Assembly: GCA_029855935.1 (NCBI GenBank)
Contig: JAGSHN010000030.1
Location: 39,528-103,527, forward strand
Source of the DNA: Candidatus Thorarchaeota archaeon
GTDB lineage: Archaea; Asgardarchaeota; Thorarchaeia; Thorarchaeales; Thorarchaeaceae
Reading direction: 5' to 3'
Length of the DNA stretch: 64,000 nucleotides
How positions within the stretch are numbered: the stretch's first letter is position 1; the number at the start of each line of letters is the position of its first letter. Positions 17,874 through 27,513 of this stretch are shown piece by piece. Under the pieces are notes generated by a model. That model searched no databases. It worked only from the letters and a program-made list of their open reading frames with translations, and was not told where the DNA came from. The position numbers and the translations under genes are program-made.

Positions 17874-18751
17874 AGCTCTACCGCCTCCAGTTTGAAGTCC
17901 GGTGCGATCGTCTGGTACTCGAGTCCAATGTCATCCAGTCCCATTGCAAAGGCCGTGAGCTGCGAGATGTGAATGACCGGGACGTTGAAGTTAGTCCCGA
18001 ATTTCTCGTTCAGGCTCTTCTGACCAGTGTCGAACTGTAGATGGCAGAAGGGGCAGATGTCCAGGATTGCCTCGGCCCCAACCTCCGTTATGGCCGCCAT
18101 CTTCTCGCCCAACATCTCCAGCGAGACCTCGATGTGACCTGCTCTCACACCGCCGCCCGCTCCGCAGCACGCGTGTTTCCTGCGGTAGTCAATCAACTCG
18201 ACGCCGAGTGCCTCAAAGTAGTCTTCAAGAATCGTCGGGTCCTCGGGATCGTCAATCTGTTTGAGGTGGAATGGCCGAAGGAAGTGACAACCATAGTGGA
18301 TTGCACCACGCAGACGCACCTTGCGCTTGAGATAGTCCCGAATCCCATAGGGCCCAATGTCAAAACCGAGGACCTGAGCAATGTGTTTGACCTCCTGATT
18401 CGCCTCGACATGATAGCCGAGATCCGCCAGCCGGGCGTTCACATCCTTTTTCAGCTCCTCGTCGTTCTTCAGGGCGTGGTTTACCTCGAAGAGTGTGCCG
18501 AAGCATCCGTTGCACACAGTGAGGAGGTCTGCACCGTTCGCCTCCGCGATGGCGAGGTTTCTTGCTGCAGCCACCATCCAGTCCGGCTTGTTGAAGGAGC
18601 GGAAGACTCCGGGTGCAGGACAGCAGCCCGCGCGCTCCATCTCCTTGATCTCGATTCCCAGCTTGTCCAGAACAAATCGTGTCGTGGACTCAATGGCGGG
18701 ATATCGGTTGGGCATTATGCAGCCCAGAAACAACGAGTATGACTGTGCCAC
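17870..18751 (-). CDS. hdrB: Heterodisulfide reductase subunit B
   Basis: 293 residues with two CCG domains that hold the non-cubane FeS clusters where disulfides are cleaved. The first is GCIMPNRYP, AGCCPAPG, VCNGCFGTL. The second is YGCHFLRPFH, HACCGAGGG, DICPFCHLQF. Starts at a GTG that shares a base with the HdrC stop (TAGTG). The genuine substrate is not known here. In methanogens it is CoM-S-S-CoB, but the associated TusA and DsrE genes suggest a sulfur-related disulfide or persulfide. Confidence 0.95.
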   Translation of the reverse strand: MAQSYSLFLGCIMPNRYPAIESTTRFVLDKLGIEIKEMERAGCCPAPGVFRSFNKPDWMVAAARNLAIAEANGADLLTVCNGCFGTLFEVNHALKNDEELKKDVNARLADLGYHVEANQEVKHIAQVLGFDIGPYGIRDYLKRKVRLRGAIHYGCHFLRPFHLKQIDDPEDPTILEDYFEALGVELIDYRRKHACCGAGGGVRAGHIEVSLEMLGEKMAAITEVGAEAILDICPFCHLQFDTGQKSLNEKFGTNFNVPVIHISQLTAFAMGLDDIGLEYQTIAPDFKLEAVEL

Positions 18752-19293
18752 TAACGTTCTTCCTCCTCGTCATGGTCCTCTGGTCTCGGTGGCAACTGGA
18801 AGAGCGTTTTGCCGAGCTTCTCCAGTTCTTCGGGATAACAGTAAACAGTGGGAGGGAGCTCGGGCAGGCCGAGCTCCTTTCTTATCTTGCGAATCCTGTC
18901 GTTGATGGGGACAGCGTGGCCCGTCTTGTGTAGAAGGTCCACCGTCTTGCGATGCTTGTCGCTGATGAATCCCCTCGCTGATGCCAGGTTTCTGAGGGCA
19001 ATTATCGCATCTGTCACTTGCAGGTCGCGTGGACATCTGTCATAGCATTGGTAGCATGTCGTGCAGAGCCATATGTCGGGATCCGAGAGGACCACCTCGA
19101 TGCTGAATGCAGCCTTGCGCATCACCTCGCGGGTACGCATCGCTGTCCAGCGCCCAGAGGGGCAGCTGGCGGTACAGGTCCCGCACTGAATGCAGAGATT
19201 GGGATCGAACCCGGCTGCCTTCAATGTCTCCTCGATGGTCGGATCCCTCTTGCCGGAGTCCAGCACGCACGGTGGGTTCTTGAAGACGGACAA
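18751..19293 (-). CDS. hdrC: Heterodisulfide reductase subunit C
   Basis: 180 residues with two [4Fe-4S] motifs, CIQCGTCTASCPSG and CTTCYQCYDRCPRDL, separated by the usual helical spacer. It relays electrons from HdrA to HdrB. A C-terminal tail ends in an acidic run (EDHDEEEER). It follows the DsrE-like gene by 22 nt and ends in a one-base overlap with hdrB, in the normal hdrC-hdrB order. Confidence 0.95.
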   Translation of the reverse strand: MSVFKNPPCVLDSGKRDPTIEETLKAAGFDPNLCIQCGTCTASCPSGRWTAMRTREVMRKAAFSIEVVLSDPDIWLCTTCYQCYDRCPRDLQVTDAIIALRNLASARGFISDKHRKTVDLLHKTGHAVPINDRIRKIRKELGLPELPPTVYCYPEELEKLGKTLFQLPPRPEDHDEEEER

Positions 19294-19315
19294 GACGGAC
19301 CACCTCGTCTGACAT

Positions 19316-19672
19316 CTACGCTCCGAAGAAGACCGTCTGGTCGGCCTCTTTCATTGTGTTGACGAGCCTGTGGATGTCGATCACCTCGACACCGTCAATC
19401 AGGCTGCTGGCATCGATGCCGCGCTCCTTGAGACACAGACCACAGGCGATCACTTTGCCGCCGGCGTCCATAAAGTCCTGAAGGACCTGAACAACTTGGA
19501 AGAACTGCTTCGCCTCCTGTCCCTTGACGGCACAGTAGACGCCATCCTCCATCAGGATGATGGTGGTCTCACAGTCCTCCATCACAGACGTAAGTCCAAT
19601 TCTGGCGGCCGTGAACGCTCCAATCTTGTCGTAGGGAGGTGTTGCGATTATTAGTGCGAACTTCTTGCTCAC
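19316..19672 (-). CDS. DsrE-like protein heading the Hdr operon
   Basis: 118 residues with a DsrE/F-like fold: FALIIATPPYDKIGAFTAARIGLTS, strand TTIILMEDGVYCAVKG, helix FFQVVQVLQDFMDAGGKVIACGLCLKERGI and a C-terminal VEVIDIHRLVNTM. The cysteine pair in VIACGLCLKERG matches the active-site region. The start is a GTG with GAGGTGA 8 nt upstream. The open frame extends 51 codons further but runs through the promoter region. First gene of the hdrCBA-mvhD-frhB-tusA operon, implying that the complex handles protein-bound sulfur. Confidence 0.88.
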   Translation of the reverse strand: MSKKFALIIATPPYDKIGAFTAARIGLTSVMEDCETTIILMEDGVYCAVKGQEAKQFFQVVQVLQDFMDAGGKVIACGLCLKERGIDASSLIDGVEVIDIHRLVNTMKEADQTVFFGA

Positions 19673-19696
19673 GTCTCTCACCTCGTTTTGGGTGTT

Positions 19697-19870
19697 AACG
19701 GCTCGCGGCGATGCTCTAAATAAATGTATGGCTATGAGGCTTCTCTCCAAACAATCGTTTACTGATGAGGGAAAGAGATAAATAAACGAGTGGCGGGGAC
19801 CGAGGCAATACGCCCACGTGCACATATATATCGAGGGACGTCATATTCCGAAGGCCACGGAGACAGAGAC
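19697..19870. promoter_or_regulatory. Divergent promoters of the Hdr operon and lrp gene
   Basis: Leftward TATA-like ACATTTATTTAGAG (complement of about 19715-19727) should start the dsrE-hdr operon about 25-45 nt before its GTG. Rightward TATA-like boxes GATAAATAAAC (19776-19786) and CATATATAT (about 19821-19830) serve the Lrp regulator. The shared region makes the Lrp protein a plausible regulator of the Hdr operon. Confidence 0.6.
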
Positions 19871-20389
19871 GTGAAAGCCAGACTGCCTGTTGACACTCTC
19901 CGAGAACCAGAAAGGGTTCTTGAGATGCTTGAGAGTGCGGCAGGCATTGACGAGCTGGACATCAGTATCATCCTCATTCTGCAGGAAAACGGACGCGCAT
20001 CATTCAATGAGATAGCCAAGCGACTGGGCGTGAGCGTGGCAACGGTCAGCAAGCGTGTCAGGGCACTTGAGGAGAGGGGGATCATAAAGGGGTACGCGGC
20101 CGTCATCTCCTGTGAGAACCTCGGGTTCACCGAGAACCTGTGGCTGATGGTTCACACAAAACCGGGGGCTGACGTAGACTCAATAGGCAAGCAGATCTCG
20201 GGGCTCATCGGCGTCAAGTGTGTGTACAGCATCTATGCCGACTTTGATCTCCTCGTACACATCTGCTGCGCGACACAGGAAGAGATTGCCGCAACACTGC
20301 AGGCCATCGGCAAGATTCGTGATGTCGTCCGCGTCACCAAGATGAGCGTCTGCTCGAAGATAAAAGAGGAGTTCAAGATAGTCCTCTAG
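19871..20389 (+). CDS. Lrp/AsnC-family transcription regulator
   Basis: 172 residues: an N-terminal helix-turn-helix (DISIILILQENGRASFNEIAKRL, recognition helix SVATVSKRVRALEERGII) and a C-terminal RAM ligand-binding domain (VYSIYADFDLLVHI). I chose GTG 19871, which has GGAG 9 nt upstream. An ATG at 19925 is a shorter alternative, and the open frame to 19790 runs through a promoter. The gene is divergent from the Hdr operon with a short shared promoter region, so it may regulate sulfur or redox genes in response to an amino-acid-like ligand. Confidence 0.92.
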   Translation: MKARLPVDTLREPERVLEMLESAAGIDELDISIILILQENGRASFNEIAKRLGVSVATVSKRVRALEERGIIKGYAAVISCENLGFTENLWLMVHTKPGADVDSIGKQISGLIGVKCVYSIYADFDLLVHICCATQEEIAATLQAIGKIRDVVRVTKMSVCSKIKEEFKIVL

Positions 20390-20486
20390 CGTCGACTGGA
20401 CGCTCCCGCGAGACTCCAGTGGAGTGCCATTGCCACGGAGAGTACCTCTAAAAGGACTACAGACGGGAGTTCGCCGGCGGAGACGC

Positions 20487-21962
20487 ATGGCGACAGAGAA
20501 CGATCAGCGGGTGCTTCTCTCAGTGGGCATAGATGTGGGGACAGCCACATCCCATCTGGTATTCAGCAGACTCACCCTTCAGCGGGATCCCCAGAGCAGG
20601 ACCAACAAGTTCGAGGTGATGAAGAGGGAGATACTCTTCGAGGGGCCAATTCATCTCACTCCACTCATTGGAGAGACAAGGATAGACTACGACCTGCTGA
20701 AGGATATGCTGCTAGAGGACTATAGAGAGGCGGGTGTGGATCCCGGCGATGTTGACACCGGCGCAGTGATTGTGACCGGTGAGAGCGCTAGGCGTCAGAA
20801 TGCCGACGAGATTGTCCGCGCGCTCGCAGGTGAGGGTGGCAGATTTGTAGCGGCAACTGCTGGACCCAATATGGAGAGCCTACTGGCCGCCTACGGCTCC
20901 GGTGCGGTGGAGCTCTCAAGAAGACAGGGCATCACTGTCATCAATGTCGACATAGGTGGAGGCTCCTCAAATGTCGCAGTATGCTCAAAGGGTCGTGTCG
21001 TTGATACCACTGCTATCAGCGTCGGCGGACGGCTTGTCGCATTGGATGAACACGGTAGAATTCGAAGGATAGAGGCGCCGGCCAAGACCATCGCCCGTCA
21101 TCTCGGTCACACGCTCAGGGTCGGCCAGAGTATTGAGCCCACGGTGATTGGCGAGATCGTGACGCAGCTTGCCGATGCCCTCGCTCAGGTCTTGAGGGGA
21201 CCACAGATTGACCAGCTGGCGCAGCAGCTGATGTTGACCTCCCCTCTGAAGGAGAACTACACACCCGACCTGATTACGTTCTCTGGAGGAGTCGCGGAGT
21301 ACATCTACGGCCTTGAGAAACGGTCCTTTGGAGATATTGGTCGGCAGCTCGCGGAGCAGGTTGCGATGCGCGTGGACTCACTCGGTATGTCGTTGGGGGA
21401 GGTCGAGCAGAGGATCAGAGCCACTGTCATCGGAGTGGGGCAGAACACCCTCCGTGTAAGCGGATCAACGACGTACCTCTCAGAAGGCGTCAGATTCCCG
21501 TTTCGGGATCTTCCCGTCGTCGAACCACTGCTGTCAGAGCGCTGGTGGAAGAAGGGGAGCGTCGTTGAAGAGATAGGGCACGCGCTGAAGAGGTTTGACC
21601 TCCGAGAGGCGAGCGACGCATTCCTCCTCTCCTTCAGGGGACACCTCCCTCCTTCCTATGAGATTCTGGCAGAGTTCTCGCGCGGGCTTGTGCGGGCGGT
21701 CAGGGACCACTGTCAGGACGGAAGGCCACTGTTTCTCTGCTTTCAAGAGGACATCGGCAACAGTGTGGGGAACATCATCCGCAGAGAGACGGACTTTCAA
21801 GGGCCGATCATCTCTGTCGACGAGCTCGATGTGCGCGAGGGAGAGTACGTGGACATTGGAGAGCCCGTCATCGGTGAGTCTGTCGTGCCTGTGATTGTCA
21901 AGACCCTGGTGTTCGCAGGTAGTGACAGCAGACAACACAAGAGGAGAGCCTCGAAGACGTAG
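20487..21962 (+). CDS. eutA: EutA-like ethanolamine ammonia-lyase reactivase
   Basis: 491 residues with the ASKHA ATPase signatures of EutA: phosphate-1 motif SVGIDVGTATSHLVFSRL near the start, phosphate-2 motif VDIGGGSSNVAV near 152 and adenosine motif ITFSGGVAEYIYG around 272. It also has the EutA-specific VIVTGESARRQNADEI and VIGVGQNTLRVSGSTTYL. EutA removes damaged B12 from ethanolamine ammonia-lyase using ATP. I start at the ATG encoding MATENDQ after CGGCGGAGA. The 21 upstream codons are arginine-rich and not family-like. No eutB or eutC lies in this window, so the target enzyme must be encoded elsewhere or differ. Confidence 0.9.
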   Translation: MATENDQRVLLSVGIDVGTATSHLVFSRLTLQRDPQSRTNKFEVMKREILFEGPIHLTPLIGETRIDYDLLKDMLLEDYREAGVDPGDVDTGAVIVTGESARRQNADEIVRALAGEGGRFVAATAGPNMESLLAAYGSGAVELSRRQGITVINVDIGGGSSNVAVCSKGRVVDTTAISVGGRLVALDEHGRIRRIEAPAKTIARHLGHTLRVGQSIEPTVIGEIVTQLADALAQVLRGPQIDQLAQQLMLTSPLKENYTPDLITFSGGVAEYIYGLEKRSFGDIGRQLAEQVAMRVDSLGMSLGEVEQRIRATVIGVGQNTLRVSGSTTYLSEGVRFPFRDLPVVEPLLSERWWKKGSVVEEIGHALKRFDLREASDAFLLSFRGHLPPSYEILAEFSRGLVRAVRDHCQDGRPLFLCFQEDIGNSVGNIIRRETDFQGPIISVDELDVREGEYVDIGEPVIGESVVPVIVKTLVFAGSDSRQHKRRASKT

Positions 21963-22023
21963 AGAGTGGCCCTCGAAGATAGCAGGCCAGAGATCATCTC
22001 AAGTCTATCGGTGCGCCTCACAA

Positions 22024-22467
22024 TCAGTCAGCGTACCTCGGGGCAAGGTCTCTGAACCACGGTGCAACCACGGCATGATCCACCCTGTCAGAAGAGGGAA
22101 GGTAGGGCTTGATGTCGATGACCGGTGAGCCGTCAAAGGCGTCAATCTCGTCAATCCACACACGGCACTCGTCAAGATTCACCGACTCGACCCTCACAAC
22201 AGAGTGGCCGATTGGATTCGGCCTCGCCGGGCTCCTGCAGGCAAAGACACCGGAGAGTTCCGGGATCCGTCCTCCCTTCTTATGCGGATAGACTGTGGTG
22301 ACAGCTCTGTCATCAGGATTGTCCCTGCCCGATATCCACCACAGCACGATGATGTGAGAGAACTTGTCAACATTGATCAATGCGTCGCAGTATCGCCTGT
22401 CCACCTCGATGCATCTGCGGCCATCTCGCGTTGCTACGACTCCCACACTGACAATACGGAACTCCAT
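22024..22467 (-). CDS. TrmO-like tRNA m6t6A37 methyltransferase (TsaA family)
   Basis: 148 residues of the UPF0066/TsaA/YaeB family, an AdoMet-dependent enzyme that N6-methylates threonylcarbamoyladenosine at tRNA position 37. Diagnostic segments: SHIIVLWW near the middle, VFACRSPARPNPIGHSVV (the RSPxRPNPIG signature) and the DIKPYLPSSD motif. I use the internal ATG encoding MEFRIVSVG. The 20 codons upstream are not conserved in character. It stands alone, facing away from the downstream histidine kinase. Confidence 0.92.
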   Translation of the reverse strand: MEFRIVSVGVVATRDGRRCIEVDRRYCDALINVDKFSHIIVLWWISGRDNPDDRAVTTVYPHKKGGRIPELSGVFACRSPARPNPIGHSVVRVESVNLDECRVWIDEIDAFDGSPVIDIKPYLPSSDRVDHAVVAPWFRDLAPRYAD

Positions 22468-22697
22468 AGTTCGTCTGTGTTCGAGGGTGGAGAAAAAGCC
22501 AACGGCCAGCGGTCCGTCGTCCCACATACGATGTCCCGGCCAAGGCCGAAATCCGCTAGAAGTACGCTTTTAAGTGAAGCGCTCTACAGATGAGGAGACC
22601 CCACATCGGTCCCCTCGTCTGATACAACTGACCTCAACAACAGACGGTTCCCCGTCAGCGAAGCGGACGGGTGCCAGCCACCTGATCAAGTGAAACA

Positions 22698-23993
22698 ATG
22701 ATGTTGCAATTCAGCATTCAACTCTCAATGACGCTCGCAGTAGGAACGCTCGTAGTGTTCATACTGATAATGACAATTGCAATCCTCCGATTTGCCGGTT
22801 CGCCACAGTTCAGACTGTGGGCAGCTGGTTGGGCCACAATCACAGTCGGGCATATCTTCGGTCTATTCTCTGCTCCCCGGGCGTTCAGCCTGCCAGACGT
22901 TCTCTCAATATCGGGAATGGTCGTCGGAGGGACGCTCATTGTGATTGCCCGCCGGAGGAGGGTGAAGACACGTCGGGTAGGAACTGGCATTCTATTGTCG
23001 GTTCTCGGCTCCCTCATCTACGCATCAGTGTGCTACCTTCTCACGCCCCCAGCTGTGGTTGCCAATGTCCCCGCGCATCTCTATTCGTCGCTCGTGTTTT
23101 CTGTGCTTCTAGTTGGTCTCCTTCCAACTCGGGCGAGAGGAGTATTCTTTACGCTCTTCAAGTCAAGTGTGGCCATGTGGATTCCCACCAGTGTGCTCTT
23201 CAGTCTGACTCTGCTCAGCCCTGACTCACTGTATCCAGTCTTCTTGTGGGCTGAGATGGCGATCCTTGTTCTCATGGGCGGCGCCATCTTTGGCTTTCTT
23301 CTCATGCTCAATGACTTCAGAATTCGCCAAGAGATTGCCGCCTCGGCCATCCTGGGCGGGATCATCCAGCACGACGTTCGGAACTATCTGCAGACAATCG
23401 CCTCCAGCCTCGAACTCATGAGGACCGATGAAGAGCGATTCGAGGAGTGGCTACAACTAGCCGGGGAGACTACCGAACAGGCAATTGTGTTCGTCAATCA
23501 GATGCGCGAGTTCAGCGTGGCCACACTCAGGAGTGCAGCACCCACCCACGTGCTCGACATTGTAGACGTCGTCACATCAGTCGTCGAGACGATGAACAGG
23601 CTGCGGCGATCATCGCGACAACACATAGCCTTTGAGCCCTGCGCTGAGCTCAGGGTCATCGCAAGTACGGTGGTACGTCAGGTAGTGTGGAACATCATCG
23701 ACAATTCCTTCAAACATGGTAGCAAGGTCGTCACAGTCGGTTGCGGAAAGACCGACGACCACGCCTACGTCACGATCGAGGACCAGGCCGGTGGGCTTGA
23801 CGAGGAGACAATTGCCTATCTCACAGACCCCGACATCGCGTACGCCGACGCACCAGGTCTGGGTATGGGAATCATCCTCATCAAGGGACTGACCGGGATG
23901 TCGGGCGGTGAGCTTCACGTCGAGAATATCAGCGGAGGGGACGGCACTGCCATCGGCACACGGTTCACGGTCCTCCTCCCTCTTGCCAAGTGA
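22698..23993 (+). CDS. Membrane sensor histidine kinase
   Basis: 431 residues. Seven hydrophobic segments span residues ~8-215. They are followed by an H-box GGIIQHDVRNYLQTIASSLELM, an N-box VVRQVVWNIIDNSFKHGS and ATP-lid motifs IEDQAGGLDEE and GLGMGIILIKGL. The kinase module resembles that of the PAS kinase at 9.5 kb (DVRN versus DVKN in the H-box), suggesting a lineage-specific family. No response regulator is adjacent. It ends about 180 nt before the CRISPR array. The signal sensed by the membrane region is unknown. Confidence 0.9.
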   Translation: MMLQFSIQLSMTLAVGTLVVFILIMTIAILRFAGSPQFRLWAAGWATITVGHIFGLFSAPRAFSLPDVLSISGMVVGGTLIVIARRRRVKTRRVGTGILLSVLGSLIYASVCYLLTPPAVVANVPAHLYSSLVFSVLLVGLLPTRARGVFFTLFKSSVAMWIPTSVLFSLTLLSPDSLYPVFLWAEMAILVLMGGAIFGFLLMLNDFRIRQEIAASAILGGIIQHDVRNYLQTIASSLELMRTDEERFEEWLQLAGETTEQAIVFVNQMREFSVATLRSAAPTHVLDIVDVVTSVVETMNRLRRSSRQHIAFEPCAELRVIASTVVRQVVWNIIDNSFKHGSKVVTVGCGKTDDHAYVTIEDQAGGLDEETIAYLTDPDIAYADAPGLGMGIILIKGLTGMSGGELHVENISGGDGTAIGTRFTVLLPLAK

Positions 23994-23999
23994 GTGTTC

Positions 24000-24173
24000 G
24001 AGAGCCGGGTCGAACCATACCTCTCTCCGAGTTGGCTCCCCCGCGTGGCGACACCGATATCGTCTATGTGTATCTTGTCACACCACCGTGCACAACTAGA
24101 GGTTTCCAGGACGGGGTGCACACAGCGACCACCATAACGCTTATTTTGGCGAAAATGAGTGAAAATACCTGCG
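24000..24173 (+). promoter_or_regulatory. Probable CRISPR leader
   Basis: The 170 nt before the first perfect repeat become A/T-rich close to the array (CTTATTTTGG, then GAAAATGAGTGAAAATACC), as leaders do. The opposite end of the array contains decayed repeats, which mark the trailer, so the leader must be here and transcription rightward. This also puts the GTTGAAAC repeat end upstream of each spacer, matching the usual 8-nt crRNA 5' tag. Confidence 0.7.
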
Positions 24174-27100
24174 GTTTGAATCGGACTAGAAGTAGGGTTG
24201 AAACCTCCTCCTGCTTGGCAGTGGCACTGGGTGTCTCGTCCTCGGTTTGAATCGGACTAGAAGTAGGGTTGAAACATTCTTGATGGTAATATAAATATCA
24301 CGATTAGACTTTGGTTTGAATCGGACTAGAAGTAGGGTTGAAACCGCACATGTGCTCCTCGAACAACTTGCTGTCATAGATGGTTTGAATCGGACTAGAA
24401 GTAGGGTTGAAACATGGAGTGTTATTTAATGAAACGATTTATGCTTCATGTTTGAATCGGACTAGAAGTAGGGTTGAAACCACAGACAATGGGACTCAGA
24501 AAAATATTCAACATCTTGGGTTTGAATCGGACTAGAAGTAGGGTTGAAACCTGTGAAGGTGTGATTGGACACGGAGTAGTAGACAGGTTTGAATCGGACT
24601 AGAAGTAGGGTTGAAACTCACAGTGCGAGGACTGGCACCCTCTACGTGGATGAGTTTGAATCGGACTAGAAGTAGGGTTGAAACGTTCGAGGACGGTGGC
24701 GCCGTTGGTTTCGTTAGGAACGAGTTTGAATCGGACTAGAAGTAGGGTTGAAACTCTATGAGAAAGTCTCTGGGTCGTGGACTGCCGTCTCGTTTGAATC
24801 GGACTAGAAGTAGGGTTGAAACCAATTTTTCTAGTTCCTTATCCTTCTCCTCCTGCATCGTTTGAATCGGACTAGAAGTAGGGTTGAAACGATGCAGAGA
24901 ACCGACTCTGGCACGAGGTCTCTTCGAGGTTTGAATCGGACTAGAAGTAGGGTTGAAACATATCTCTACTCCTTAGAGGCGTTTCGAAATCGAAACAAGT
25001 TTGAATCGGACTAGAAGTAGGGTTGAAACTATCAACTCGCGGGCCGAAGAGCTCTAGGCGCATGCGTTTGAATCGGACTAGAAGTAGGGTTGAAACGGAG
25101 TTGAAGAAAGAAGATGGATGTACTACTGCTATGTTTGAATCGGACTAGAAGTAGGGTTGAAACCCCAGTACGCCGACACTCTCCTCATCGCGTCGCATGA
25201 CGTTTGAATCGGACTAGAAGTAGGGTTGAAACTGTAGTACAGCACTGCAAGCGCCACCAGCACCATCACGGTTTGAATCGGACTAGAAGTAGGGTTGAAA
25301 CTCACTTGCTTTTGATGCTTTAGTCTTTTGACAAGCATGTTTGAATCGGACTAGAAGTAGGGTTGAAACACAGCACTTCCAATACTTGTAATTCCGCTGT
25401 ATACCCAGTTTGAATCGGACTAGAAGTAGGGTTGAAACCGACAACGACATCCGCATCGTCGCGGGTGATGATCTGTTTGAATCGGACTAGAAGTAGGGTT
25501 GAAACTGTGATCCGATCGGAACAGGAACGAATGGATTTGTTGGTTTGAATCGGACTAGAAGTAGGGCTGAAACCGTCGTCCGCGAGCGTCACTGTCTGCA
25601 GCCTGCCCTGTTTGAATCGGACTAGAAGTAGGGTTGAAACATGAGGCTGAGGAGCTCGCGCTGGCGATGTACGTAGAGTTTGAATCGGACTAGAAGTAGG
25701 GTTGAAACTCACGTCTTCAGGGGGTTCCACAACCCCAGCCTTTATGTTTGAATCGGACTAGAAGTAGGGTTGAAACGAGAAGCTGACTGACCTACTTCGA
25801 GCCTTGACCATCTGGTTTGAATCGGACTAGAAGTAGGGTTGAAACCAATGACTGCAGGCTCTTTTCGAACAATTCATGCAGAGTTTGAATCGGACTAGAA
25901 GTAGGGTTGAAACCCTCGAAGGAGGCGAATACTTCATACGATGTCTCATGTTTGAATCGGACTAGAAGTAGGGTTGAAACCCGCTCTCGGGTCTCTGTTC
26001 CCAGAGGGAGCACCAGTGTTTGAATCGGACTAGAAGTAGGGTTGAAACAGGGACCCCACCTCGACTATCACCCGCTTCTCCCTCTGTTTGAATCGGACTA
26101 GAAGTAGGGTTGAAACCCATTTTTTCCCAGACCATTAGATGATCAGACAACTGGTTTGAATCGGACTAGAAGTAGGGTTGAAACCTGGTGCATACATCGA
26201 GTTCGGCGTCAAGTTCTACGTGTTTGAATCGGACTAGAAGTAGGGTTGAAACTAGCGAGTGTCGCCATGTCAAGGTTACGACGAATCACGTTTGAATCGG
26301 ACTAGAAGTAGGGTTGAAACGAACACGCTACAACTACAACTCGGCAAGACAGGAAACGTTTGAATCGGACTAGAAGTAGGGTTGAAACGTGCCATCTGAT
26401 CCTCCAAGACCATGTGACCATCGAGTTTGAATCGGACTAGAAGTAGGGTTGAAACGTGCCATCTGATCCTCCAAGACCATGTGACCATCGAGTTTGAATC
26501 GGACTAGAAGTAGGGTTGAAACTCGTGAGTATCAGAGGCTGTGTGATTCGCGACATCGGTTTGAATCGGACTAGAAGTAGGGTTGAAACTTGAACACACT
26601 ATATCGTGATGGAATATCCTGAATTTGTTTGAATCGGACTAGAAGTAGGGTTGAAACTCTGAGTACCCGTTCTGAGGTACCCAGATCGATTCGAGTTTGA
26701 ATCGGACTAGAAGTAGGGTTGAAACGATATTGTTCCTTATATGTCTCCGCATCCTTTCTCCATGTTTGAATCGGACTAGAAGTAGGGTTGAAACCTCTGA
26801 TATTCGACTGAAGCTGCTTCTTATTCTTTGAGTTTGAATCGGACTAGAAGTAGGGTTGAAACCAGCTGGCGCAGGAGCGCGTCCTCGAGGTCATCCTGGT
26901 TTGAATCGGACTAGAAGTAGGGTTGAAACCGACATGGACGGGTTTGGCTACTATGCACTGATTGAGGTTTGAATCGGACTAGAAGTAGGGTTGAAACCAA
27001 AGAAAAGAGGTGCAGAGAGGAGAGAGCGACAACAAGTTTGAATCGGACTAGAAGTAGGGTTGAAACCATAGCTGACGACATAGTCCGGGTCGCCCAACTG

Positions 27101-27475
27101 TTCGTTTGAATCGGACTAGAAGTAGGGTTGAAACCACACAGGGCAATGGAAGAACCAGTCAACGCCTCGAAGTTTGAATCGGACTAGAAGTAGGGTTGAA
27201 ACATATGTAGGTCGAGGTCAAGCGTGGTCCGTAGGACACCGTTTGAATCGGACTAGAAGTAGGGTTGAAACCGGTCATAGTGATATCATCTGCGATGAGT
27301 GTCCACGAGTTTGAATCGGACTAGAAGTAGGGTTGAAACCAAGGCTCCTGACTCTCTCGAAATGCGCCTTGTCCCGGTTTGAATCGGACTAGAGGTAGGG
27401 TTGAAACCTATGTAGTCACTGATGATCAGGCGGAGGAGCTGCGTGTTTGAATCGTACTATAAGTAGGGTTGAAGC
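24174..27475 (+). CRISPR. CRISPR array, 49 repeats and 48 spacers
   Basis: The repeat is 31 nt, starting GTTTGAATCGGACTAG and ending AAGTAGGGTTGAAAC. By hand count there are 49 copies with spacers of about 35-41 nt. Nearly all copies are identical. Exceptions are copy 21 (25543, T to C in the 3' part), copy 48 (27377, A to G) and the final copy (27445-27475) with three changes. Spacers 33 and 34 (26389-26424 and 26456-26491) are identical. Repeats ending in TTGAAAC are common in archaeal type I and III systems. No cas gene is found anywhere in the window, so processing enzymes must be encoded elsewhere. Confidence 0.99.
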
Positions 27476-27513
27476 CGGTACATCATCAATTCACAGTCGA
27501 CTATCTCCCTCTT

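Noticed and set aside
22528..22697. Possible tRNA or structured RNA between trmO and the histidine kinase
   Set aside because: A short stem can be drawn (CCGTC with GACGG), but no cloverleaf, T-loop or CCA context is present.
25129..27162. Several minus-strand open frames repeating FNPTSSPIQT or STLLLVRFK
   Set aside because: They are translations of the CRISPR repeats and spacers, not genes.
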